Source: Alphaproteobacteria bacterium
Lineage (GTDB): Bacteria; Pseudomonadota; Alphaproteobacteria; Micropepsales; Micropepsaceae
Length of the DNA stretch: 64,000 bases
Reading direction: 5' to 3'
NCBI GenBank assembly: GCA_017308375.1
Contig: JAFKEW010000062.1
Span: 21,686 to 85,685, forward strand
A program made the position numbers and the translations under genes. Under the pieces are notes generated by a model. That model worked only from the letters and a program-made list of their open reading frames with translations, did not search any database and had not been told where the DNA came from. Positions 43,623 through 51,564 of this stretch are shown piece by piece; positions within the stretch are counted from its first letter, which is position 1, and each line of letters begins with the position of its first letter.

Positions 43623-45721
43623 GCGCCCCTCCGGCCCATGGCGACGGCCCGCTGGATATCGGCCGCCACCTGCACCCGGGACTGCCGGAAGCTCTCCGCG
43701 TTGGGCGTGTTGATGTTGACGTAGACCGGGGCTGCATCGCGGGCCCCGCCACCACCGCGCCGCTCGTCGATGATGCGCTCTTGCGGATGCACCATGGCCA
43801 TATAGCCGCCCTTGCCATCCAGCCCGCCGACGCGCGCGCCGTAGCCGGTATGACCACCGCCATCGAATGACGGCCCGGGAATCCAGGACAGGGGATTGTT
43901 CGCACCACCGAAGATCCCACCCAGTGCGTTGGCGATGGGGCCGAGGATGAACCGGCGAACGGCGAGGCGCGCCAGGTCCGCGATGAACGAAGTGACCAGC
44001 TCGGAGAAGTTGAGCTTGCCGGTTTTGACGAACTCGACGATCGCATTCTCCGCGCCCTGGAAGGCGCCCACGATGACATCGCCGATGCCGCCCGCGAGAT
44101 CCATGGCGTCGGCTGCATAGTCCCGCAGCGTCTCAACGGTTTTCGCCCAGCCGGTGGCCGCTTCTTCCCCGGCCTCCTTGATTTTCTTACCCGCCGCGCC
44201 ACCCGCTTCGCCTGCGCCGTTGAGCGCATCGGTGACGCGGTCGGCAGCGTCCTGCGTTCCGTCGAGCGCGTCCTCGCTCTCTTCGCCAGCGCCAGTCACG
44301 ACAGCGCCTAGCCGGCCCATCGCCTCCTGCACCTGCTCCCATCCGGAGGACACGAGCTCGGACGCCTGCCGGCGCAACCCATCGGCGCGAAGCTCCGCCT
44401 CGGCCGCCGCCATGCCAATGTCCCGCAACCCCTGCGCCGCGCTGGCTGCGGCGTCATTGAGAGGCGCAATCCCCTCCTCGAGAAAAGGGATGCTCTGAGC
44501 GGCGGAGGCCATGGCACCGAGAAACCCCGCCCACCGCTCCTGCAGGCCTTGGATCATACGGTAGAACCCAGCCTGCACCGACGCCCAGACGGCCGAAAGG
44601 CCGACCGGGACTGACTGCGCGGCGGTAACGATGCCGCTCCACACAGCGGAGGCGATTTCACCAAGTAGCGAGAAAGCCTCGCCGACCCCGCCGATCCTCT
44701 TCACCAGCTGGCCAAACCAATAGATCAGCTCACCAGCGCCCACGATCAGCGCGCCAATGCCGGTGCGGATCAGGGCCGTGCGAAGGACCGTCAATGCTCC
44801 CGAGAGCGTGAACGTGGATGCGGCCGCCGCGACGAGCCCGGCAGCGAACCGCGTCCCGAACGCCACCGCCGCCGCCAGCGCATAAGACGCCAGGCGCTCC
44901 ACGTTGTTGGCGAGCACTAGGATCGCCTGTGCGATGGCGGCCGAAACACCCACGGCCGAGTTTGCGCTGCCGACAAAGATCGTGATCTGGTCCGACAGTA
45001 CCTGCCACGCCTGCCCAATGGTCGGCAGCGTATTCGCGAACGTCGCCTCCAATTCCTCGGTCTGGGAGAGGATGGCGCGGAAGAACTCGTCCGAGGACAC
45101 CTTGCCCTCGATCACCAGATTCCGCAGCTTGGCGACCGATCCGCCGGCCTCGTCGATGCCGCGCGCGGCGGCCAGCGCAATGGGGAAGGCACCCTCGAGA
45201 ATGGAGTTGAACTCCTCCGCCCGCACCGTGCCACCGCCCAGCGCCTGCGAAAGCTGCAGGAGCGCGCCGGAGGCCTGCTGCGCCGATCCGCCCTGCTGGG
45301 CGAGCGCCAGGCCGATATTCTCGGTAAAGCGCAGGATCTCCTGCTGGGAGGCACCAAGCTCCCCACCGGCCATCGAGACGCGCTGATAGAGGTTCGCCAT
45401 GGCGTCGAGCGGCGTCAGTGTGCGCTGGGCGATATCCCCGAGCCGCTGGATGTTGGCCCCGACTTGATCCTGCTCGACGCCGAGCACGCGCAGCGTGTTG
45501 CCGATCTCGGTATAGCGCCGCGCCATGTCGCCGAGCGCACGGACGGAGAAGCCGGCCGCGAGAATGCCGAACACCCGGCCGGCCACGCGGCCCACCATGT
45601 TGGCCGACTTCTCGATGCGGCCGAAGGACCGCTCGCCGGCGTCCCCGATGCCATTGAGCTCGGCTTTGACGCGCTGGCCGTTCTCGGCGACGAGGCGCAC
45701 GCCTACGCGCTTATTGACCAC
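43619..45721 (-). CDS. Tail tape measure protein
   Basis: The 700-residue protein has a helical N-terminus and the tape-measure domain (TEIGNTLRVLGVEQDQVGAN, LYQRVSMAGGELGASQQEIL, NSILEGAFPIALAAARGIDE). Hydrophobic helices lie in the middle (about 260-330), with an Ala-rich helical rest. It sets tail length and leaves the tail during DNA ejection; 700 residues suggest a tail of roughly 100 nm, using the usual 0.15 nm per residue. It starts 10 bases inside the end of the frameshifted chaperone frame. Confidence 0.9.
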   Translation of the reverse strand: MVNKRVGVRLVAENGQRVKAELNGIGDAGERSFGRIEKSANMVGRVAGRVFGILAAGFSVRALGDMARRYTEIGNTLRVLGVEQDQVGANIQRLGDIAQRTLTPLDAMANLYQRVSMAGGELGASQQEILRFTENIGLALAQQGGSAQQASGALLQLSQALGGGTVRAEEFNSILEGAFPIALAAARGIDEAGGSVAKLRNLVIEGKVSSDEFFRAILSQTEELEATFANTLPTIGQAWQVLSDQITIFVGSANSAVGVSAAIAQAILVLANNVERLASYALAAAVAFGTRFAAGLVAAAASTFTLSGALTVLRTALIRTGIGALIVGAGELIYWFGQLVKRIGGVGEAFSLLGEIASAVWSGIVTAAQSVPVGLSAVWASVQAGFYRMIQGLQERWAGFLGAMASAAQSIPFLEEGIAPLNDAAASAAQGLRDIGMAAAEAELRADGLRRQASELVSSGWEQVQEAMGRLGAVVTGAGEESEDALDGTQDAADRVTDALNGAGEAGGAAGKKIKEAGEEAATGWAKTVETLRDYAADAMDLAGGIGDVIVGAFQGAENAIVEFVKTGKLNFSELVTSFIADLARLAVRRFILGPIANALGGIFGGANNPLSWIPGPSFDGGGHTGYGARVGGLDGKGGYMAMVHPQERIIDERRGGGGARDAAPVYVNINTPNAESFRQSRVQVAADIQRAVAMGRRGA

Positions 45722-46384
45722 CGTCGCCCTCCGACCGGATTTGCTCGTTCAGTTTCGCTGCCATCTCGGCCTCAATTTCGGGCAGCAGCTCCGCCACCGC
45801 GCGCACGTCGATCCCCAGCGCCCGGGCCATCCCGAGCGCCGCGTTCATGTCCCATCCGATGATGGCTCTTGGCGCGACCCGGAGCTGACCTCCGAGCCGC
45901 ATGGCCAAATCCCAGACCTGCTCCCCCTCGCGGGTTAGCGGCGCGTTGATTGTGGCCGGGCACTCCGGGCACGAGCCTTTGCAGGCCGCGCAGTAGCTGT
46001 CGCCCCCGCCGAAGTGCCACTCGGCGAGGACGCGGAGCCGTTTTTTTCCTGATCCAACAGGAAGCCCGAGGCGAGATACTGGTTCTGGAAGGCGTCGAAG
46101 ATCACCCAGATATCGAGCAGCGCGTCGATGCCCTCCGGCGTCACCGCGGCCGGGTTGCCGTCCTCGTCGGCCACCCCGTCCCACTCGACGATGACGCGGT
46201 GCGCCACCGCCTTCGCCATCGCGATCCCGATATCGTCCTGCGAGGATTCCTCGGTGATCCCCATGGCCTTGAAGTCGCGCTTTGCGGCCGCCATGACGCC
46301 GGTGGTCAGCGGATCGCATTTGAGCCGAACGCCGTGGCCCAGTTCGATCCAGGACGCCTTACGTTTGAGATCGAGCCGCAGCAT
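45711..46384 (-). CDS. Tail assembly chaperone, -1 frameshift product (gpGT-like)
   Basis: Ribosomes that slip back one base at the A AAA AAC heptamer (46046-46040) continue to 45711, giving about 224 residues. The extension after the slip reads KKRLRVLAEWHFGGGDSYCA and contains four cysteines spaced C-x2-C-x3-C-x2-C (YCAACKGSCPEC), possibly a zinc site. It ends in a helical region (EIEAEMAAKLNEQIRSEGDG). In lambda, the analogous gpGT binds the tape measure while gpG binds the tube. The extension has no start codon of its own with a plausible ribosome site, which supports frameshifting. Confidence 0.78.
45935..46384 (-). CDS. Tail assembly chaperone, zero-frame product (gpG-like)
   Basis: The unshifted frame gives 149 residues: MLRLDLKRKASWIELGHGVR, CDPLTTGVMAAAKRDFKAMG, VDGVADEDGNP-like and LDIWVIFDAFQNQYLASGF, then a low-complexity Ser/Ala/Arg tail after the slip site. 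The composition changes sharply at the slip site, as expected when the real domain continues in the -1 frame. The start shares its first base with the last base of the tube gene. Confidence 0.75.
   Translation of the reverse strand: MLRLDLKRKASWIELGHGVRLKCDPLTTGVMAAAKRDFKAMGITEESSQDDIGIAMAKAVAHRVIVEWDGVADEDGNPAAVTPEGIDALLDIWVIFDAFQNQYLASGFLLDQEKNGSASSPSGTSAGATATARPAKARARSARPQSTRR
46040..46046 (-). other. Slippery heptamer A AAA AAC for programmed -1 frameshifting
   Basis: Read leftward, the zero frame is GAA AAA AAC GGC. Slipping one base back gives GGA AAA AAA CGG, and both tRNAs can re-pair. This is one of the canonical X XXY YYZ sequences. It lies where the two overlapping chaperone frames must join, between the tube and tape-measure genes, as in lambda G/GT. 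Confidence 0.8.
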
Positions 46385-47637
46385 CAGTAATCCGCCACTT
46401 CATTGACCAGCGTGACGGTGCACATCTTGCCCGCGACCGGATCGAGCGCCGCCTGCCATTCGAAGGTGACCTGCACGCCGGACGGGCCCGGGATCTCCAC
46501 CCGGGGCCGGGGCAGATAGACCGCATGCGCCACCAGCTCGAAGCTGTTGCCGCCGAACGAATAGGCGAAGGTGAGCTCGCAGGCCTCGCCGTTGAGCGCC
46601 TGCTCGAGCAGCGTGGTGTCGGCGAAGCGCATCACGGTCGAGCCCGACAGCGAGGCCATGGACGGGTCCGCCCCGTCGATCTTGCCATCACCGCGGATCG
46701 TCTCGATGCGGTCCAGATTGTTGGAATAGGTGATCTCGGTCGAAACCACGTTGCCCAACGCCACGCCTTCTCGCTCAATGGAGCCATTGAAGTGGCCAAA
46801 GCGGGCCAGCGTGATATCCGCCGGCGTTCCGGCGGCGCTCGAGGTGGCCGGCGTTTCGCCCTGCGCGATGATATTGGCGGTCGCGGTCAGAAGGCCGGAG
46901 CGCTGCATCTGCCAAGACAGGGAATTGACCATGCAGCCCGAGAACATCTCGAAGCGCGGCACATCGGGGAGGCCCTTCTCGATGGAGAGCGAGGGGAGGG
47001 TCCACGATCCGGACGTGAAGGTATGAACACTGCCACCGCCACCCAGCGTGGCGCCGGAAGGCATGGCCGCGCTCGCAGCGATGGTGAAGGCATTCCCCGC
47101 CGCCCCGGCGGTGTCGAACACGATCTCGAGCGTGTCGCCACCGCTCGCCGCATAAGTGCATTTGGCGACCGCGGCGTCCGCCGAGGCATTCAGATCGATG
47201 ACCAGCGCGGCCAGCGTATCGGCAAGCGAAGCCTCGATGTCGGTCTCAGCGCCGGTTGCACCCGAGGCGGTGAACGCCCAGACGGTGCCGCCGAGCGTGA
47301 TGGTATCGCCGGCCGTGGGGTTCTCGGCGAACACGATGGTGCCCGTCGCGGCGTCGTCGCCGGTGGTGACCGGCTCCCCGAATGCCCCCTTCAACCAGAA
47401 GCCCCAAGCTTCCGCGTCGATGGGAACGACGATATCGCCGTCCGTGGTCACCGCATCCTTGATGGGCGCGAGCGGATCGCGACCATAGCCGAGCAACTCG
47501 CTGGCGAGCAGCGGCTGGGCGGACCCGAGCGTGATGGAGGCGAACGGCAACTTCGTGAAGCCGCTCGACGGCGCGGTGCCGTAAACAGTCTCGAACGCGG
47601 CCGCCAGCTGCGACCGCGCGCCCTGTGCGCGTGCCAT
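46384..47637 (-). CDS. Phage tail tube protein with inserted domain
   Basis: The 417-residue protein has tube-type N- and C-terminal parts (ARSQLAAAFETVYGTAPSSG; DAEAWGFWLKGAFGEPVTTG; EITYSNNLDRIETIRGDGKI; VTFEWQAALDPVAGKMCTV). Between about residues 95 and 200 lies an inserted module (NPTAGDTITLGGTVWAFTAS, LNASADAAVAKCTYAASGGD) of a kind seen as a surface decoration in several phage structural proteins. The tube forms the tail channel. Upstream is the tail terminator, downstream the chaperones, as expected. Confidence 0.82.
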   Translation of the reverse strand: MARAQGARSQLAAAFETVYGTAPSSGFTKLPFASITLGSAQPLLASELLGYGRDPLAPIKDAVTTDGDIVVPIDAEAWGFWLKGAFGEPVTTGDDAATGTIVFAENPTAGDTITLGGTVWAFTASGATGAETDIEASLADTLAALVIDLNASADAAVAKCTYAASGGDTLEIVFDTAGAAGNAFTIAASAAMPSGATLGGGGSVHTFTSGSWTLPSLSIEKGLPDVPRFEMFSGCMVNSLSWQMQRSGLLTATANIIAQGETPATSSAAGTPADITLARFGHFNGSIEREGVALGNVVSTEITYSNNLDRIETIRGDGKIDGADPSMASLSGSTVMRFADTTLLEQALNGEACELTFAYSFGGNSFELVAHAVYLPRPRVEIPGPSGVQVTFEWQAALDPVAGKMCTVTLVNEVADY

Positions 47638-47650
47638 TTTGGAATCTCCT

Positions 47651-48088
47651 TTAGAGCAGCGGGTCCGGCGACCCGTACATGAGCACCACCGGAATGGTGG
47701 CGGCCTTCAATCCTTCGCCACCGTCGATCGGCAGCACGATGGGCGCGGGCGCTTGCCCGAGCACGTAGTCGCACAAGCCCCCGAGCGTCCGGTCCGAGGC
47801 GATGGCAGTGCCCACCGCCAGCTTGAGCGCATCGAACACCGCCTCCTGCGATGCGGCAGGCCGGTCGATGATGATCTCCACCTCCGCCTCGTGCTCGTAG
47901 TAGTAGAGCGGCGGCGACATCAGCACCTCGGGCTCGCCTGGGGTGCCATCGCGGACGATGATCAGCCCTGCGGCCGGGATCCGCGTCGGCAGGACCGCAT
48001 TGCGCAGCACGGTGACGCCGGCGGGTTTTTCCGCCTCGATGACGGCGATCAGCGCCTTGAGCACCTGCTCCATCTTCGAATCCGCCAT
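47651..48088 (-). CDS. Tail terminator-like protein (gpU-type)
   Basis: 145 residues: MADSKMEQVLKALIAVIEAE, PAAGLIIVRDGTPGEPEVLM, YYYEHEAEVEIIIDRPA and the Gly-rich end. Size, beta-rich pattern and location directly before the tube gene fit the gpU/tail-completion group, which ends tube growth and joins tail to head. Database entries of this type are often unnamed; the call rests mainly on synteny. Confidence 0.6.
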   Translation of the reverse strand: MADSKMEQVLKALIAVIEAEKPAGVTVLRNAVLPTRIPAAGLIIVRDGTPGEPEVLMSPPLYYYEHEAEVEIIIDRPAASQEAVFDALKLAVGTAIASDRTLGGLCDYVLGQAPAPIVLPIDGGEGLKAATIPVVLMYGSPDPLL

Positions 48089-48092
48089 CGTC

Positions 48093-48731
48093 CTACTCCG
48101 GCCAGTTCCTGACGATCAGCCCGGGCACCCGATTGGCCCAGGTGTCGATATCCCGCGACAGGTTGAGGCGCTTGCGCAGGGTGACCTGCGGCACGAGCCA
48201 GAAGATGATCGCCGTCACCGCGCCGCGCTGGATGCCATCGGCGCGGACCTTGGCCCGGCTCATGACCGCCCGCCCGCGCGTGTTGATGCGGGCACCGTCC
48301 GCGACCAGCAGGCTCGGGCCGTTACTGCGATAGACGAACCGCAGGCGAAGCCCGGTCCGCTGCTCGTAGCCGCCCGGCGTGATGCGCTTGCGCCCCATAC
48401 CCTTGGCCCCAGCCTCCGGCGTCGGGATGGCAAGCCAGAACCCGTCGCGCGACCGGATCGTCGCGCCCCGGTCGAACGCGCCGATGATCTCCGGTGCGTT
48501 GGCCCAGACCACGGCGGCGGCATTCATCGAATTCTCGCCGATGGGGTAGGCCCGCGTCCGGATGGTGCGCGGCAGGCGCGCTCCGAGCCCAGCGGCGGCG
48601 ATCTGGCCACGCCAGCCCGCCTGAATTCCCTTGCCCGCCACCGACATGGCGGTTTTGACGGCCTTCTCGCCAGCCTGGTACTCCTCGCGCATCGCCTTTT
48701 TGATGTCGCCGATCGTTACTGCCCGGATCAC
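48093..48731 (-). CDS. DUF6441-like neck/tail-completion protein
   Basis: The 212-residue basic protein starts MIRAVTIGDIKKAMREEYQA and contains GEKAVKTAMSVAGKGIQAGW, RTIRTRAYPIGENSMNAAA and GGYEQRTGLRLRFVYRSNGP. It sits where HK97 gp10- or lambda gpZ-type proteins sit, between the head-tail joiner and the tail terminator. It overlaps the upstream gene by 4 bases. DUF6441 is my best recall of the family; the biochemical role is not known to me. Confidence 0.55.
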   Translation of the reverse strand: MIRAVTIGDIKKAMREEYQAGEKAVKTAMSVAGKGIQAGWRGQIAAAGLGARLPRTIRTRAYPIGENSMNAAAVVWANAPEIIGAFDRGATIRSRDGFWLAIPTPEAGAKGMGRKRITPGGYEQRTGLRLRFVYRSNGPSLLVADGARINTRGRAVMSRAKVRADGIQRGAVTAIIFWLVPQVTLRKRLNLSRDIDTWANRVPGLIVRNWPE

Positions 48732-49042
48732 AGCTCACGGACCTCCGCGGCCCAGCACAGGCGCTCTCGGTCTCGGACGGGATCGGAGCGGACCTCGAAC
48801 AGATCCCCGTCGATCTCGAAGGTGTCGCCTGTCGAAAGCACCGCCACGTCAGAGACGCGCACATCGATGAAGATCGTGTCCGTGACGAAACGGCCCTCGT
48901 TCCAATTCGCGATGCGGTCCGGAGCGCGAAAGATCACGCGCACCGGAGCGCCATCGCCAGCGCCGCCGGCGCGATGGAGCGCGGCCCTTGCCATGTTGGG
49001 ATCGGCAAAGATCGCATTGATGCCGGCGGCGAAGGCGTTCAT
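48728..49042 (-). CDS. Head-tail joining protein (gpFII-like)
   Basis: From ATG 49042 the protein has 104 residues (MNAFAAGINAIFADPNMARA; VRVIFRAPDRIANWNEGRFV; IFIDVRVSDVAVLSTGDTFE; DLFEVRSDPVRDRER). The beta-barrel-like pattern and position after the decoration protein fit lambda gpFII, which forms the tail-docking surface on the head. The longer frame to 49213 lies within the decoration gene out of frame. Confidence 0.65.
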   Translation of the reverse strand: MNAFAAGINAIFADPNMARAALHRAGGAGDGAPVRVIFRAPDRIANWNEGRFVTDTIFIDVRVSDVAVLSTGDTFEIDGDLFEVRSDPVRDRERLCWAAEVREL

Positions 49043-49053
49043 GGCGGCCTCGC

Positions 49054-49419
49054 TTACGCGCCGACCGCCACGGCATTGCCGACTCCGGCGATGCCATTGA
49101 GCCGGACCTTGCCGGTGGTCAGAGTGGCACCGGAACCGACCGCCTCGACTGCACAACCGATCAGCCGGTTGCCCGTCGCCACGGTGGTGCAGCGCTTGTT
49201 GGTGGCATCCCAATGGACAGCCGCGCCCTCGGTCAAGGCCTGCGAGCCGACCTTGGTCAGCTCATAGACGCCGGTCGTCTTGATCGGCCCTTTTTCGCCA
49301 GTGGCGATATCGTTCATGGCGATGCCAAAGATGGTGCCGACAACCACACCCTCTCCGGACGCGATGGCCGCGGCGGCCGTGATCTCGATCACGTCGCCAA
49401 CTGCAAGAAAATTCTTCAT
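49054..49419 (-). CDS. DUF2190-like capsid decoration protein (gpD analogue)
   Basis: The 121-residue Gly/Ala/Val-rich protein (GDVIEITAAAAIASGEGVVV; GIAMNDIATGEKGPIKTTGV; VHWDATNKRCTTVATGNRLI) matches the DUF2190 fold, a small beta-rich protein that decorates and stabilises capsids. It is encoded next to the capsid gene. GGAGAACC precedes the ATG. Confidence 0.75.
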   Translation of the reverse strand: MKNFLAVGDVIEITAAAAIASGEGVVVGTIFGIAMNDIATGEKGPIKTTGVYELTKVGSQALTEGAAVHWDATNKRCTTVATGNRLIGCAVEAVGSGATLTTGKVRLNGIAGVGNAVAVGA

Positions 49420-49493
49420 TTGAGGTTCTCCTCGAGAGAAGGGGAAGGGGAGCGGGCAGGCCGGGAAGCCCGCCCGCGTGGCTCACCCGGCGG

Positions 49494-51551
49494 TTAGGCC
49501 GGAGCAGCGCCCGCGTTCTTGAACAGGCCACGGTGATCGATGGCCGAGGCCGCGAAGTCGAGGCGCGCCTTGATCTCGACGCCATCCACCTCGAACCCGT
49601 TGCGGGTTTCGGTGAACACCCCGTCCTGCCCATCGAGATACGCATATTCGATGGTGTCGATCAGCCCGGTGCTGGCCGCGAGGAACCAGGGCGCCTGACC
49701 GGAAGTCGGCATCAGGCGGCGCTCCTCGACCACCTGCAGGCGGTTGGCGAAGGTGTTCACGTCAGCGGTATTCGCCGGCGTGGTCGACGTCAGCAGCTTG
49801 CGGGCTTCCACCGCACGCTGGCCGGGAGGCACGATGACAAACTCGGGGCTGACGTCGATGGCGGTGCCATCAATATCCGTCTGCGCCGCGAAGGCCTCGT
49901 AAGCCTCGATCAGCGCGCCCTCGTCGATCACCGACGCGGTGCCGAGGTTGCCGTGATCGGCATGGAACAGGGCTTTGCCGTCCGCCATGTTCGGGTTCTG
50001 GAGCAGGATGGCATACACCAGGTCGCCCTCGAGCTGCGCGGCGCGAGCGCCGAAGCTGTTGGCAACGCGGGTGAAGGCCCCCAGATCATCGTTGATCAGC
50101 ATCTGGCGGCTGAACGCGATGATCTTGCCGTAGGTGGCCAGCGCATACTGCGTCGAGGCCTCCCCGAAAGTGCCGTACTTGAACTCGGCACCCTCGGGCA
50201 CCTTCTCAAGCTGCGGCGCGTTCGACACCTGCACCCGGGTCGTCGGCCGGAAGTCCGACAGCGTGGCGCGGCGCGCCCAGGCGGTGAAGGTGCGCGGCAG
50301 AGTGCGATATGCATCCCGGAGCGTGATGTTGCCGATATTGGCGAGCACGGCCGGGAAATCGCCGGTGGTGTGATAGCCCACCGCCCGCTGGCCGAGAGCG
50401 GCGGCCGCCATCTCCATGCGGCCCATGCCCCGGGTGTTGACGCCCGAACGCTCGAGCGAGTGCCGGGCCAGCTCCATCAGGGACATGCCGCGGAACTCGC
50501 GACCGCCATCGGAAAGCTCGAGGCCGGGCGCGTTCGACCGATGCAGCAGCGCATTGGCCATGGCCTCGCGATACTGCACGCCAGCCCGCTCATCGCGCGC
50601 CTGCGCCGGGGCCGGCTCGCTGGCGCGGCCCTGGAGCGGATCGGCGTCGGCGATCTTGTCGAGGATCGCCGCACGGGCATTCTCGAGCGACACACCGCGA
50701 GCGACCAGGTCGTCGCGGAACTCGTCGTCGAGCCCATGGCGGGCGCAAAGGGTGGTGATGGTGGTCACGCGCGACCGCTCTTCGGCGCGAACCGCCTCGG
50801 CGTCCACGCCCGGCGTTTCGACGGCAGCGGGCGCTGCCGGAGCAGGCGCGGCGGCGCGAGTTTCAACCGTCTCCACGGTTTCGCGGCGCTCGGTTTCACC
50901 GGCCGCCGCCTGCTGGTTGTTGCGAGACATGGTCTCTTCTCCTTCGGAATGTGCCGCAGGGGCGGCGGTGACGTCCTGGCGAACCAGGACACAGGGTGCG
51001 AGCGCAGACGTCTGGGCATTGCCAGAGCGGACCTGCGCCTCCGGATCGGCGGGGATAGGCACCGCCGAAATTTCGAGGGGTTCCCAATCGACGGCGCGCC
51101 AGATCTCGCGCTCGCCCTCCTTTCGGGTGATCTGATATTCGTGGACGCGGTAGCCCACCGAGACGAAGCGAAGGTTCTTCTCGAGGATGCGCTGCACGAT
51201 CCCCTTGGCGTCCTCGGCCTCGGTCAACTGGATCGTGGCGTAGCCCTTGCCCGCTTCGATCCGCACCGAGTCGGGCACCACCGAGCCGATAACGCTCTCC
51301 GCCCGCCAGGCGGAATGTGCGTTGAGGAACGGCGCGCCCGAATTGAGCCGCTCAAGGCGCACGGCATTGCCGGACACCACCAGCTCCTCGTCATACTCGA
51401 TCCGATCGTCCCAGCCTTCCCACCGGACCCGCTGCACCGTGGCGCCAGTTGTCCAGACCACCTCGACCGTGCGCGCCTCGGCATCGACCGATGCCGGCAC
51501 GACTTCGGCGGCCCGCCCGATCATGGGCAGGTCCATCATATGTTTCGTCAT
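49494..51551 (-). CDS. Prohead protease-major capsid protein fusion
   Basis: 685 residues. Residues about 20-185 form an HK97-type (S78) prohead protease with His in APFLNAHSAWRAESVIGS and Ser in WEPLEISAVPIPADP. Residues about 208-330 form a disordered or helical scaffold-like region (Ala/Pro/Glu-rich, then VTTITTLCARHGLDDEF). Residues 345-685 form the HK97-fold capsid protein (RTFTAWARRATLSDFRPTTR; FGEASTQYALATYGKIIAFS; FHADHGNLGTASVIDEGALI). The protease would cut itself and the scaffold away during maturation. An internal start (M208) with a strong ribosome site could make protease-free capsid protein. Confidence 0.9.
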   Translation of the reverse strand: MTKHMMDLPMIGRAAEVVPASVDAEARTVEVVWTTGATVQRVRWEGWDDRIEYDEELVVSGNAVRLERLNSGAPFLNAHSAWRAESVIGSVVPDSVRIEAGKGYATIQLTEAEDAKGIVQRILEKNLRFVSVGYRVHEYQITRKEGEREIWRAVDWEPLEISAVPIPADPEAQVRSGNAQTSALAPCVLVRQDVTAAPAAHSEGEETMSRNNQQAAAGETERRETVETVETRAAAPAPAAPAAVETPGVDAEAVRAEERSRVTTITTLCARHGLDDEFRDDLVARGVSLENARAAILDKIADADPLQGRASEPAPAQARDERAGVQYREAMANALLHRSNAPGLELSDGGREFRGMSLMELARHSLERSGVNTRGMGRMEMAAAALGQRAVGYHTTGDFPAVLANIGNITLRDAYRTLPRTFTAWARRATLSDFRPTTRVQVSNAPQLEKVPEGAEFKYGTFGEASTQYALATYGKIIAFSRQMLINDDLGAFTRVANSFGARAAQLEGDLVYAILLQNPNMADGKALFHADHGNLGTASVIDEGALIEAYEAFAAQTDIDGTAIDVSPEFVIVPPGQRAVEARKLLTSTTPANTADVNTFANRLQVVEERRLMPTSGQAPWFLAASTGLIDTIEYAYLDGQDGVFTETRNGFEVDGVEIKARLDFAASAIDHRGLFKNAGAAPA
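50928..50944 (-). promoter_or_regulatory. Internal translation start within the protease-capsid fusion
   Basis: Read leftward, AAGGAG (50944-50939) stands 8 bases before an in-frame ATG (50930-50928), giving a 478-residue product beginning MSRNNQQAAAGETERRE. This removes the protease domain exactly at the domain border and keeps scaffold plus capsid. The arrangement recalls nested capsid-assembly genes such as lambda C/Nu3. Confidence 0.55.
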
Positions 51552-51564
51552 TTTCCTGACCTTC

